From assembly GCA_034698045.1 (NCBI GenBank), contig JAQGAU010000225.1, forward strand, positions 1 to 33,954: a stretch of 33,954 bases of DNA, written 5' to 3'. The position numbers were made by a program, and so were the translations under genes. This stretch comes from Paramacrobiotus richtersi (lineage: Eukaryota > Tardigrada > Eutardigrada > Parachela > Macrobiotidae). How positions within the stretch are numbered: position 1 is the stretch's first letter; every line of letters begins with the position of its first letter. The notes beneath the pieces were generated by a model. It did no database searches. It saw only the letters and a program-made list of their open reading frames with translations, and was not told the DNA's origin. Shown here in pieces: positions 1 through 11,500 of this stretch.

Positions 1-795
1 CTCTAGAAAAAATCCCAACATATTTATTAACTTAACCGTCGACCGTTCGGCGAAAGTATGTTTGACATTGTTTGTCAGTTACATAAAGTACCGAAAGTAT
101 GAAATAAAAACATGATTACATAAGAAAGCTGTTAACCCGGCATCATCCAAGTAGTGCGGTTTTCGCTACTGTGGTGCACGGGTGAATGCACGGCATCTAC
201 TTGATGTGAAGCAGAAGTTTGGACACCAACGCTGTATGGGAACGAAGTTTGCTTTCAGAAAACAGTAACAATGGCTGAATATGCTCAACAGTAAGGGATC
301 CACATGGCAAAAAAGTCAAAACCTAGCGTATGGTTCCACAACGGACAGTGAACTCAGTACCGCTTTGAAATTTCCTCATTTTACATAGCTGAAACTTGTG
401 TTATATTGGACAATCGAATGAATCAGAATTCAAATTTTATTTATTCGTGGATTATATAATTCCCAAAGTTGAGGGTATAATGTTCACCAAATGGTCAGGA
501 ATACATTCTGATTAACAGAGACACTGGCTCGATAGGCTTTTGATAGATTCATGATGTTGTAAAAACAGATGCTGCTGCACTTCGAAACGCGCTTAATTAT
601 TAAGCTACGGTCAGTGTTTCCCGTGTCGGGCCGCTGCTGCGGAACTAGGAACATAAATTAGTCGTACTGTGTGCGGTAATTAGTTCATTACTGCAAACTG
701 CAGAGTACCAAATTAAACTATGAATGGCTAAACTGAATCGGTTTAGTACAAAGCGCACAAAAAAAATGTAACAACAAGCAAAATACGGCACTTAC
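1..795 (-). other. Intron 1 of LRR gene A (no coding seen)
   Basis: This stretch follows the splice donor of gene A exon 1 and holds no convincing exon. About 300-520 resembles 11160-11390, the matching intron of gene B; both contain similar blocks around a GTCAAAA(A)CC..TATGGTT motif and a later TATTCACC block. The intron was therefore copied along with the gene. Exons 2 and 3 of gene A should lie left of the window; nothing here resembles exon 2 of genes B or D. Confidence 0.6.
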
Positions 796-1470
796 CCTCG
801 TATGCGCTAACGGTCTGAATACAGCCCAGTCGAGATCCTGCAGATTGTTACCCCGTAGCTTGACATGGTACAGGTTCGAACGTGGTACATCCAGTGCAGC
901 GCTGGGCGTAGGAACTAGAGGGTTTATTAGAAACTGAAATGACTCGACATCAACGCTAACAATATCGTTATCAATCAACTGGAGCCCTTCTAAGGACCGA
1001 AATCCGCGCAAAAATTCGCCATCTTGATAGCCGATCTTGGAGTAATGAATAAACAGATTCTTTATCCTGTGCTTTACGTTGTTCAAGAAAAGGGGTACTG
1101 GAATTCGTGATCTGCTTGGTTGTACTAGTTGTTCTTTATCTGTTTTGAATCCATGCAGAAGAATCGTTACCAACTCATTTCGGTACGGCAGTGGTTGTAC
1201 ATCTCTTCGCATCACATTGCATTGATTTTGCTTCGAAGCACCTGGACAGCTCAGCCAAATCGCCGTGACGTTGGAGGGGATCAGATTAACGCTAAAGAAG
1301 TAGGGTATATCTAAATCAACCGCTTCGCACGAAAGAACATTTGGGGTAAACAGTCAACCGACAGCGTTGAGACCGTAAGAGCATGTAGGATGTGGCACCT
1401 CCAAATAGCACGTACTGTATCCAACCGAATTGACGGCCAAGCATAGCACAACAACCTGAAATTCTGCCAT
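796..1470 (-). pseudogene. LRR array gene A, exon 1 only; in-frame stop at codon 39
   Basis: First exon of a secreted LRR protein, a paralogue of genes B and D. The start (1468-1470) opens a signal peptide, MAEFQVVVLCLAVNSVGYST. After a premature TGA at 1354-1356 the same frame stays open through the family motifs SCEAVDLDIP, LPYRNELV, SKIGYQDGEFLRGF and two LRR strands (LEGLQLIDNDI, LYHVKLRGNNL). It ends at DWAVFRPLAHTR, where GTAAGT follows in the same phase (0) as in the paralogues. The TGA falls in a loop that varies between paralogues just after the first Cys pair, so it could be a recent null allele, an assembly error or part of a small unrecognised intron. Exons 2 and 3 are outside the window. 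Homology is clear; function of this copy is doubtful. Confidence 0.72.
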
Positions 1471-2145
1471 TTTGATCGGGCGTCATGCAACGATCACACG
1501 GACCGCTGTTCTTAAGCGTTGGTTTAAGGATGTTGTAAATCCTTGTCAACAGTTCTGTGATTAACAATTAAGGTGGAATAATTGTCTACAGAAAATATGG
1601 TTCCGACCAAGTAATTTGTTTACATACAGGCTCAACGCTTTACCCGAATGCAATTATTCAACAACAATCTTATCGTTAATCCACTTCAAACAAACTTTTC
1701 TGGGGACCCGTTTCCATGCATTCCAGAGGTCTTTATTGGTCTTGCACACATAGGATGCCGCTGTTTGTTCAGTTTATTCGGTACGTTTGCTCAGTTTAGA
1801 TCGTACGTGACAACACAAGGTTGGGTGAATTCAAAGTAATCAGTGATTCAGTGGCATGAACTTTTATCGTGTTGTATACTGGCGGTGTTACTCATAAATA
1901 ATCCAACGTGGAACTAAGCCAAATGGCGTCACAATTCGTAAACAAATATTACGAAGTAGTACAGACTTCCGGTCTGCGAATACATATACTAGGGCTAATT
2001 CAAAGAATTTCTCTTTCACCACAAATCCACACTGGTAAACCAGAGCAGAGTGAAAGTTTGTAACCATTTCCGTATACCATGGCTTTCTCTTGGTGTTTGT
2101 CAGCTACGTACCTTACCGCAAGCTAAACGCAAAACAGCTTTAATC
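1471..2145 (-). promoter_or_regulatory. Conserved 5' flank of LRR gene A
   Basis: No gene is seen. The stretch is alignable by eye with the 5' flanks of gene B (12770-13260) and gene D (20330-20720 and again 21440-21650). Shared landmarks are a GATCCGTTTC/GACCCGTTTC block, a GATGCCGCTGTTT block about 60 nt beyond it, a GAACTA/GCAAACGGC block, and an ACCAGATACCC-like block. A conserved flank several hundred bases long fits unit duplication and may carry the promoter, but no TATA box or initiator was identified with confidence. Confidence 0.5.
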
Positions 2146-2148
2146 TTA

Positions 2149-2534
2149 CAAGTAGGCTATCCCTCATGGGATATTCGCACAAACGTGGGAGTTATCTCAA
2201 TAAATTCTCCTAAATGAAAGGAGCACTTAGCAATTTTTTTCATTGCAACCACTACAAATGGTCAAAAGTTATGAATTTTCGAAGTTATCAGCATGTGTCT
2301 TGATTTAACACTGCGGTCTATGGGTGATCCGTGAGGCAAGATAACGATCTATGGATCACCCATAGACCGCAATGTTAAAACAAGACACATACTGATAACT
2401 TTGGAAATTCATAACTTTTGACCATTTGTAGTGGTTGCAGTGAAAAAAATTGCTATGTGCTCCTTTCATTTAGGCGAATTGATTGAGATGGCTCCCATGT
2501 TTGTGCGAATATCCCATGAGGGATAGTCTACGTG
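2149..2534. mobile_element. Foldback MITE, Harbinger-like, TTA target duplication
   Basis: Two arms, 2149-2330 and 2353-2534, are inverted copies of each other with only scattered mismatches, around a 22-nt loop. The ends read CAAGTAGGCTATCCC and, on the other strand, CACGTAGACTATCCC, and both sides are flanked by TTA (2146-2148, 2535-2537). A 3-bp TTA duplication with short matching ends is typical of PIF/Harbinger elements; the full-length arms make it a foldback MITE. It has no coding capacity. A paralogous flank near 14537-14580 lacks the insertion. A transcript through it would fold into a hairpin of about 180 bp. Confidence 0.75.
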
Positions 2535-2537
2535 TTA

Positions 2538-3716
2538 GCACGATTCCGGCAACTTCTCGGAAGTATGGAAAGAGTAGCATATGAGAAGTCTTTGTAGCCT
2601 TTCCGAAAAATTAGCAAAGCACCTAGCTATGGAAACTGGCGGATTGATGACTTATCTTTCCTAAATACATTAATTTTCATCATTGACCTGTATCAATGTC
2701 ATCTTCGGATGTACTGTACTGCTACAGGTATTTAAGTGCACATAACCAGATTGCCACAGCACACAGGACATACATTCTGAACTTAACACATGTTCTTTTT
2801 GGATGCGTCCGTGCTGGTGAGTGCACTACCATAGTTAGAATGCTGCGAAATTTCGACGGGTACACATACCCGAAACCGTGCGTACGCACAGGGCGTTGAA
2901 TCTGCGCATTTTATTGAATAGAATAGTTGAGCCGTGGGTATTCCACGCGGAAAGTTAGATCTGCCCCACAAAGAAACATGCGCGAAAGACGGAGACCGGG
3001 GTCAAAACTGTCGTTTTGACCTCAGTCATTCGGAATTTAGTACAGTAAACAACAAGTCAGACCTGATGCTACAATATCAACAGAATGATGTACGCAAACG
3101 CACAAAGACATCGATATTGTCACTCTTTCCTACTCGTACAGCACGGCGTGTTAAGTACGGCGTATCGTTGCTCTGGCAATGTCCAGCAGAAATTGCAAAG
3201 TGCTGGGCCTCATGAGCTTCGGTTGAGCCAGACCAATGTTGCCAAGTTGTGTACGCAGAACGGTCACATTAGGATCCATCTGTTACCTCCTGTACAAACA
3301 GTACGTAAAATTTGTCAACAGTTTTTCAACCGTTCGCTAATGGTTTCCTAACATTAGTTTGGACTAGTTATGAATCAGCCTGCATATAAGAATGCACCGT
3401 TGTACGAAGGCGCAACTATGAGTCTATGATTGCAAGGAACGCAATGTTTTAATCCGGCATGTCAAATTAAACTCCGCAGTAGTCGACTGTGTATTGGTAA
3501 GTCGTTTCGAGGGCGTTTCAGTTGCATAGTAGCATACACCTCATTCAGATTTCAAATAGACCGAAACTTCTGACTCGTCCAACGTAACCCTCAAATAGAC
3601 CCTGGAAGGCGCAACTGTATGGTACCTGTTGGAGCATACTCTTGACCAGCTGCTTGAGGGCTTTATTCCCGTGTCCCCCACTTAAGCTACAGACAAAACG
3701 GTACACCGTCTCCATC
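2538..3716. other. Intergenic; one copy of a dispersed array repeat at 2780-2890
   Basis: No gene is supported. At 2780-2890 (+) lies a copy of a repeat also seen at 7395-7515 (+), 14395-14480 (-) and 22030-22118 (+). Its core reads GAATGYTGMGA followed by TTCRACGGGTRCA. The rest, including several short open frames around 2934-3351, shows no family match. The 3' untranslated end of the F-box gene occupies the right end. Confidence 0.5.
3662..3667 (-). terminator. Poly(A) signal of the F-box gene
   Basis: AATAAA on the minus strand, about 50 nt past the F-box stop codon. It supports ending that gene at 3717 rather than extending it into the open frame at 3545-3730. Confidence 0.5.
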
Positions 3717-5172
3717 TCAGTCTCCGTCATAATAAATAGGTGTCATCTCGTCCAGAAACTGCTCGATCCGCCGCTTTTTTTCGTAATAACTGACCCAGTC
3801 CGCCGGCCATACCAATACCCCATCTTTAACCAGCACCCGAGGCCCACACGGCTCGCGCAGTCCAACAGAATCCCAGCACGTCTCGAGTATGTCTTCATCC
3901 GTCAGTACACACTCAAACAACCTGAACGAGGAAGCTTTTTGTAGACATAACCAGCACTGCGTTTCAGTTATTGAACTGTACTTAACATTATTACAAAACC
4001 AACCTAATCCCCAAATCACCGAAGTGCCTTCCACTGAATATATTCAGTATCTGCGCGAATGACACCCGTGCGTTTCTCAGGCAGACCTGCCGGAGATTCG
4101 GACAGCGTTGTATGACGTCTTCCAGGAAGTGTTCACTCTCAACCATACAGTCGGTCATTTCGGCGTCTCGTGCGTAGAGCACGTCAAACGAGGATACAGT
4201 GTACACGCCCTCCAAGTTGATGGTCAGACTGCTCACGTGCTCGTTCAGGGGGACGTTATAGATGCCGCGGAGAATGTTGTCGGGCAGCTTTTTGCCCGTG
4301 TCTTTGTCCACGAACTCCACGGTGTCCCAGAAGCCGTCGAAGCTGATATGGACCGTCTTCCGGGTGTCGGGCGCGTCAAGGATGTCGCGCCAGCTTCGGC
4401 ATATCCTGCCGATAATGTCTCCCAGTAATTATACCGTATAGTTCGTAACAGTAAATTTCGTGATAAACAAAGTTTTGATGACTTTGATGGTAACACGCTA
4501 TTCTTTTATTCCGTGTCATATAATGAAGGCACTTAGCTTATTTCAGTCTTCTAAACATTTATACTGTTGAAACCTTGCACTACAATTTTAAAGCTATCGA
4601 ATATATTTACTACAGAATGTAGCTGTTTGTGCAGCAGTGTGGACTCAATATCAAAAGATATTGTAGTCATATTCGGAAACTGTTTCCTGTTTGTAACCTT
4701 TTTCCTCGCATTCAAATGTCAATGGAACGCAAACTGACCGAACCACTGGCTACACGGTCCTAATGGAATCTAGACGTGTTAATGCAGTAGCAAGTACCTT
4801 CTTAGTACAAAGTGCCTCCAGGAACTATCCAAGAAGCGGAACACCTGCATCAGCAGCTCCTTCGGAACATCATCAAGCGTCAGTTTATCCGCGGACCGTA
4901 TCAGCGTCTCCTTCAATCTGGCCACTTTGGCCTTTTGTTGGACCGCTACGGGAGACTTCTTACTCTGACGTTTCAGAGGTCTGGCAGTCTGGGAAATTTT
5001 GGTTATAGTGGAAATTTGACAGGCTGCGTGGGTTTACCTCAGATTTGTGGCGACGCAGACGGAGTACTTTTCTGATGTGCTCAGCATTTGAAAGACGTTT
5101 AGGGTCGGTGACCTTTCGTTTTTTGCGAGGAATATGTGCCGTGGCTGCGTCTGGATTGGCTCGTTTGCTCAT
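3717..5172 (-). CDS. F-box protein with SV40-type nuclear signal, 4 exons, ~310 aa
   Basis: Exons 5038-5172, 4798-4988, 4004-4405 and 3717-3921 join in frame through GT..AG introns of 49, 392 and 82 nt to give 310 residues. Near the N-terminus, PRKKRKV closely matches the classical monopartite nuclear signal. At about residues 83-110, LDDVPKELLMQVFRFLD followed across the second intron by RRICRSWRDIL is an F-box, the motif that docks on SKP1 in SCF ubiquitin ligases. The rest (VHISFDG, LTINLEGVYT, CPNLRQVCLRN) looks like the irregular LRRs common in F-box/LRR proteins and would be the substrate-binding part. An in-frame Met 9 codons upstream (5197-5199) lies in a short tandem duplication, so the start is not certain. 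The third intron is the least certain boundary. It is unrelated to the surrounding LRR array. Confidence 0.75.
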
Positions 5173-5199
5173 TTTTCCAACGAGAAGGCATTTTTCCAA

Positions 5200-6332
5200 C
5201 GAGAAGGTATTAAAGGCGCAACATTGGCTCCATTACGCAGAGAGGTCTTCAAGCTGTACTGTCTGTAGTTAGTCATATACTGTATTTGCTGCGAACTTTA
5301 TCAATAATTGATTTGGTAAAATCCATTGCATATCGTTGGTTGCTGTGCTGCGGGTTGTTGCTGCATGGCCATTTCGCTTTTTTCCTGTATAAATAATGTA
5401 GTACCATTGAAATTATTGTATATCTTTGACTGATTTCACTCGATACAACAATTTATTTATGGTCAGAAGATACATATCTTTCCGCAAGGAGTATCGTTGT
5501 TGTTGGGTGTGCAAGATAATAAAGCGAGTAATTTGCATCTGTGGTAAAGGATTGAAGTCCATCTGAAAACAGATCAGCTATAATTGTTCCGTTGCAGCTG
5601 CACGGTTTCTCACAAGGGCTCTGAACTTACAGAATGTTGGCGCCGAAGTGCAGCAAACTAAATTCAGTTCTGCTTGCGGGTTGGACACGCAGAATCGACG
5701 AAGCACAAGAGGGGATGATGCCAGATTTGATTCACTGTTTTTGGGGGTTTATTAGCTGTTTTGTTTCCTTAATGGAAATGTTAAGTATTGTTAACGATTG
5801 CTTGCTTTGACTGCGTTGATTGTCGGCTGTGACGGTAAACGATAATTTTTCGGCGAGCAAGCAAATTTTAAAAAAAATAATAGCACATGTTTGGAAGTCA
5901 TGAATTTCAACGGAACAAACGGTTGAAAGATAATTTGATAAAACATTACATCGGTCATTGTACGGGAACAAATTGTTACACCGCATAACCCTTGTCATAC
6001 CCAGCAAGAGTACTGGAGTGCTCGAACCGAGCAGACCACATTCCGCAGAATACCAATGAATAACGTTGACAAAACATTTTTTAAATCGTCGCACTAGTGA
6101 CTGTGATACCGCCGATACGTACACTGTTCGTTCCTCTATCTTACTGTTAGTATCTTTATCAACAGCAAAAAAGTTCACGGAGCATCGGAACGACGGAAGC
6201 GTGTACGTTATCGGAAACGGCCGCTTGCTGACTTCTCGGACAGTTTTTTGTTTCCTTTATCCTTACAATAATTATTATGTTCAGAATAATGCCACTAAAA
6301 TTAACACTGATTTTGGTTGACACTTTCTATAG
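5200..6332. other. Intergenic, nothing recognised
   Basis: AT-rich sequence between the F-box gene and the small secreted-protein gene. The longest open frame (5732-6178, minus, 148 codons) has no recognisable motif or splice context, and one of that length is expected by chance in a window this size. No repeat or RNA gene was identified. Confidence 0.4.
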
Positions 6333-6701
6333 TCATTTGAGGGACACGGTACGGGCTCGATTTACGTACAGCGAGTGACTCTGTGATTGTGCGGGCGCAG
6401 CATAGATCACTGACAGTCTGACACAGTACTGCATCTCCCGGATCCATATAATGTTTTCTCGAAGCACGTACACACCTGGAACGCGCCGTTGATCTGATCC
6501 GTACCACCGGTGCGCTTGACCGTGGCCACGCTGTGAACAAAAAGAAAAGCGGATTAATCGTTGATTTCGGAGTTCATAGTAACTAATTCCTTACTTTAGC
6601 CTGTTCAGAGGTAACGAAGGGGTCATCCACGAAGGATAATATGACAGTGACACAATGAAGATGACAATGACAATCTGGCGGATTTCTTGGCAACCTCTCA
6701 T
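6333..6701 (-). CDS. Small secreted protein, 3 exons, 85 aa
   Basis: Exons 6595-6701, 6476-6530 and 6333-6428 join in frame (phases 2 and 0) into 85 residues. The start gives a signal peptide, MRGCQEIRQIVIVIFIVSLS. A mature part follows with NVATVKRTGGTDQINGAFQ from exon 2 and YCVRLSVIYAAPAQSQSHSL from exon 3. Intron 1 (64 nt) has a strong acceptor (TTTTTGTTCACAG) and donor GTAAGG; intron 2 is 46-47 nt. Only one Cys is left after the signal peptide, so it is not a disulfide-rich toxin-type peptide. No family is recognised. The case rests on consistent splicing plus the signal peptide; transcript data would decide it. Confidence 0.45.
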
Positions 6702-6714
6702 GCTGACCTCCAGA

Positions 6715-7007
6715 TATCAATGAAAACCTCGTTCGACCAGCCGTGGAAGTGGTATGCCGGCAAGGTTTTCGAAGAAAGCCAAGAGCGTATTCTCGCAGAC
6801 TTCTTGGTAGACGTGGACATCGGGGACCAACACGTAACAGATGTTGTTCGCTGGGATCGCGAACGCGAACGTCCACAGCGAAGGAAAGCACTCCGGATGA
6901 AGGATTTTGTTAAGGAAGAGGTTGCTGTTGCTGATGGTTTTGTTCTTCCGCCAAATTTCACCACGGCATGGAAGAGCCAATATCGCCATATAAGGACGGC
7001 GACATGA
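6715..7007 (+). CDS. Uncertain open exon-like stretch
   Basis: A GC-richer block is open on the plus strand for about 98 codons after a good acceptor-like site (CTGACCTCCAG). It encodes an Asp/Glu/Arg-rich sequence (RILADFLVDVDIG, RWDRERERPQRRK). The antisense strand is also open in two frames over the same bases, so the signal may be only a composition effect. No donor is seen at the end and no family is recognised. Confidence 0.18.
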
Positions 7008-7096
7008 TGTGCCTCATGTTTTCACGGGTGAAATGTAGCGCACCATATTATTATGTCCGCGATTACGGATTATGCAACCTCTATTATTTTGTTTCT

Positions 7097-7205
7097 GACA
7101 GTTGTTGATAAAAATATTTATTGCATCTGTAAATCAAGGGGGAACAGCAATCGGTGTGATCGCTGCATGACGCCCGAACAAAAGGGTATAATTTCAGACT
7201 GTTAT
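7097..7205 (+). pseudogene. Relic of the LRR-gene 5' end, opposite orientation
   Basis: Bases around 7150-7205 match the start region of genes A and D but on the plus strand. The run TGTGATCGCTGCATGACGCC is nearly identical to the bases just upstream of the gene A start, and is followed by CAAAAGGGTATAATTTCAGA where gene A has CAAAATGGCAGAATTTCAGG. The initiator ATG is lost. Weaker similarity to the gene D leader reaches back to about 7097. It is a decayed copy in inverted orientation. Confidence 0.6.
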
Positions 7206-7319
7206 ACTAATCTTGTTAACAGTCGACCCAGCTAGGCATTTTATACATTCGAAATAAATTGCACAGCGATGTGCTTTACTATGCTTTACCAAACTCACAG
7301 TCTGATGTTACTCTTTCCA

Positions 7320-7515
7320 GTTTTCATACTTTCACAAGTTGTCGGTAAAATATGCTGCAAAATATCTTGCGTGTAACTAGCGAGAAAGACATACCTACAT
7401 GTGTTCTGTTTTGCATGCGGTCCGCTCATGCCACTCACTCTCTGGCGAGTGCTGTGTATTTCCGAATGTTGAGAAAGTTCAACGGGTGCACATACGTACA
7501 GTACTCAAAATCGTG
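7320..7515 (+). repeat. Array flanking repeat, copy 2
   Basis: Resembles 21970-22118 over its whole length. Shared blocks are GTTTTGCATGCGG, a GGCGAGTGC/GGCGGGTGC block and GTTCAACGGGTGCA. It belongs to the duplicated intergenic part of the LRR units rather than to a coding sequence. Confidence 0.55.
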
Positions 7516-8567
7516 TTTAGGCAAATGGCCGTCGTTTCCAGCAAAATGAATGGTAACGGATAATGCTGACTGACGATCGGCTGATTTAGTTGATAATCGC
7601 CCGCAAGACAAATTTTGGCAGTTGGCACTCTAAAAAATTCACAAATCAGCTGAAAAACTTATCCGAATCAGCACGCGAGGGAACAGTTGCTAAAATCAGA
7701 CTGACTGGCATTACCACGCATGATTTCTAAGCTTAAAGCTGAAACCAAAAACAAATAGACCTGCTCTCCCTCGCCACGGTGATCTCCCGCAACGCTAATG
7801 ATTTTCCCCTAAAGCGAATGCATTGGGAGCATGGGGTGCATATCAAGCGTTACGTAAAAAAGTGGCATAATAATTATGCTGTAGCCTCAGTTGAACTATG
7901 TTTGTTAGATTCAGCATAAAACAATTGCAGATGCCCCGTCACCAAGTGCGGTGAATTCATGTATCGAAAATGTTTTGTGCTTTTATTTCCTTTGCAATTT
8001 CTTGGTTGTCCTGATTCTCTTCAATGAACCGCTGTGAATGCTTCTGTGAATTTCTTTAGGAAAACACTCACTGCTGGTAGGAGAACTTCTTGTGACCTTT
8101 TACGTTGGTTCTTCGCTGTTGTTTTTTTCATTAATTACGAGAAGAGCCGTTCTCCGGTTTCCGTGTTAATTGTTGTACGTAAGTATCGTGTAATTTTTCA
8201 CCATGGCAATCTAATGACGGCCCCATGGATTCTGCGCCGTTAAGATATCGAAATGCGGATTTTATGCCCTAGTTACGACTGGAAGAAATGAGAGTATATT
8301 TTGTAGTTTGAAGCATTTTGTTGGCTGCGTCGTCGTGGTTGTGAACGTCGTGTACGTATCATCATTTCGGTTGCTCGATAGAAAAACGGTTGAATATTGT
8401 GCCCTTTGAGTTCTTCGTATCCTTTATTTCACAGTCGATCAAATATTGTGGACAATATCTGCACGAATATAGCGTTCGTTGACAAATGCAGACATGCTCA
8501 TTGTTTATTCGTTAATTTAGTACGCAGACCACTTGGCATCCCTCTGTTACTGGCGATAAAAAATCAT
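7516..8567. other. 3' flank of LRR gene B
   Basis: No gene is supported. AATAAA on the minus strand at 8504-8509, about 60 nt past the gene B stop, is a likely poly(A) signal. Around 7645-7685 a block resembles 21845-21885 (both contain AAAAACTTATCC), further evidence that the array is made of copied units. Confidence 0.5.
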
Positions 8568-11500
8568 TCAGACCATACTGTTTCCGAAACGGCTCTGCAG
8601 GAAACCCGTCAGTTTTCGAAATTTGTTCTGACTGAGTCGATTGGAGGCAGAGTAATACTTCAGATTCCGCTTGGTGGATTTGTTCGGCTGGTTTTCTGAG
8701 ATCACGGTCACTCCGTGCTGCACAACGGCCACAACGGCGTCTTCTCGCTCAGCGTGCGCATAGCTGTCAATTTGAACCAACTCCTGTTGCAGAATATGTT
8801 CATGCACACTCTTCCAGACTACGCGGCAGTCAAAACTGCTGTCCGTATAAAATAGCAGTGTGATGGCCGGGGATTGGGTGAGGTTCTTTTCCGAGCTGGT
8901 CATCACACCGGATGTGCAGTTGACGACTAACGGTTCAGCGTCCGCGCAAACGAGAAAATCGCTGAGCCAATCATCGATGGGCAGCATTGGGGAAGATTCA
9001 CTATTTCCTGGGTTGTTCTGGGGCAATGCATAGACAAATCCCAAAAATCGGTGCAGCTGTTCATGGCAGCTCAGGCTTGAGTCAGATTGGAAGATAATCT
9101 TGTTGGCGAAAGAAGCATCGGGATCCTCTTCATTTACTTGAAGCGTTCCGTTTTTGCAAGTGGCTAGTACGGCTTCGTTGCTCTCTATGCGTGCTGTTGA
9201 TGTACCAGCCATCTCCAGTACGTTGTTATGAAGTTCATAGAGGATGTTGACACACTGGCGCCGGCCATCGCTTGTAAAGATTACAGTACTGGCATCGGTC
9301 GTTTCCCGAGTAGAATTTCGAAGCTCGAAGCGGCCGAGTGAGCATTCGATGCGAAGCGGCTGAGGTGCATAGCAGAGCCGGTTCGGGAATGTCACAGTGG
9401 TATCTGCCTCCGGGCCTGCGAAGAAGATAGGCACGTACTTTACGGTACTTATGATCAGAATGATGAACTAGCTGCTCAGATCATGGGGCTTTCACTTTAA
9501 AAACTGTGCTATTTTCTGTCCTGAAAAGCCTGCGCATGGTACAAGACAACATCGCACTCCGTTCAGATGCGGAAAATTGCGTGGCGTTCTTCTAAGGAAG
9601 TGATGGATTTTGAATTGTAGCTTTGAATCCTTTTAATGTGAAATTTCTTGTGATTGACACTTTCCAGCATCACTTTATTAGGATAGCTTTGCATATAGGA
9701 CTACAGATGAATAAACCAAGCCACATTTCATACCAAAATGCACAAATCAAAGGTTTGTAAAGTCATCTTTTTTATGTTAGCTTTGTAATGGGTCGGAAAC
9801 GCTTGAACGAACTCAAAAGAACGTTATCCGTTTCTTGGCTATTAATGTGAAAATTAATGCACACTGTAACACGGTATACAATCATTCACAGAAAAATATG
9901 TGGCGGATTCTCTGGTTGCCGCTGTGGGAAGGCCACTTACGAGAGAGTTTCCTGCGTTTCTACATCTTTTCAAATAATATGGGAAGCATGCGCGTTGTGG
10001 ATAAAAAGTCCGTATTAAAGAGAATTTTTGTCTGTGAACCATTCATAGTTTGCGATTAAAACAAAATAATACTGAAGGACATACGTACATTTTGCGAACA
10101 TCGCAAGGGGAAACGTAGAGTTTTGTGTTAGGTCATTGAAGACGGGGCCGCTGCCACAGGAAAAGTACACGTTACGAGCTGACCACAAAGAATCATTCTT
10201 TGTATTTCTTTCTATCCATTTCATCAGGTTCACCATTTCGCAGCAGGAACAGTCTCCGCTGCCGCTGGGCAGAGATAAGCACAGGCTGTTCATCTCCGCA
10301 TCAAGAAAACCGCCACTGCCAAGCGCAACGGTATCTAGAACAGCGGCCGGAATTTCACGGATCTTGTTCCATCTGAGCCGAAGACCGGCTATGGTCATCG
10401 AGAACGGCTGACCAGTGTGATGAAGTGAGGTTAAACCCGGATCTTGCGCTGAGATGTCGACAACACTCTAGTAAAAATTTTCATCATATTCATTTAGTTA
10501 ACTGCCATCCGCCTAAAATCTGTTTGCTCATTACGGTATGAAACGTTTTTTACGTTACATAATGAAAGGCAATGTTTCCCGTAAAGCCAAAGATTGGAGC
10601 CAGGATTCTATGTAGCTTTATTCTGGCAACGTCTAAGTTGTGCAATTGTCTACGCGTTTTCTAATCAGAAGGGTGCAACAGTTTAAAGACCACAGTTTCG
10701 CTAAAGTTCTAGGTGACGTGTAAAGATTTCCTGTCATTCCTTGAAGACGCCAGAAAGTCATTAAACGATCCAGATTGTACAGAAGAATCTTTCTCTTCGC
10801 GTTAAAGACTGGCACCCATCTTCAAAGATGCCAGTCTTTAAAGATTGGCGTCCGTCTGTAGAGACGTTCTTTGCCGGTTCATTCTGATTAACATCACTGA
10901 ATCAATTATTTAATGCAAAACGAAAGTGTTTAATAGGTTAAAGAGAGCGAATGTATGTCTTTAAAGAACGGCGGCGTATCTTTAACCACTGGCAGAACTG
11001 ATGTTTCCGAAAGTCTTTAAAAAGTTGTTTCCCTTTTGATGGGTCTCGCGCTCCATAGTTTTCGCCACTGAATTCTCCCGATTCATAAAAGCACGGGGGT
11101 GGAACTAACATTCCGAAACATTTACAGCGGCTTAAGGGATACACACGGTGACGCGGCAAAAACGTCAAAAACCAGCTTATGGTTTCCCGAGGGCAATAAT
11201 CTCAGTACTATTATTCTCAGTACCGGAGTAAATTTTATACCGCTAACGTTGCTGAAATTTCGGTATACTTAAAGATGTAACGAATCAAAATATTCAAGTA
11301 AATAATTCGTGGAATAAAATTCCAAACGTTGACGGTAAAATATTCACCGTATGGTCGGCGAAATAAATTTCCTTAGTAAATAGTACAGTTAAGTGTTAAT
11401 AGTTAGAATGCATTGTGACTGAACACTGACTCGCTCGGCCGCAAGGCATTCATAAGACGATAGCACTACCGCTTTATTTGCAAGCAAATAAAAGATCAAA

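Noticed and set aside
3545-3730. Open frame continuing after the F-box stop (GGHGNKALKQLVKSMLQQ)
   Set aside because: It looks protein-like, but no splice junction of the right phase joins it to the F-box gene and an AATAAA lies inside it; treated as 3' untranslated sequence.
5732-6178. 148-codon minus-strand open frame
   Set aside because: AT-rich, no motif, no splice context; about one such frame is expected by chance in a window of this size.
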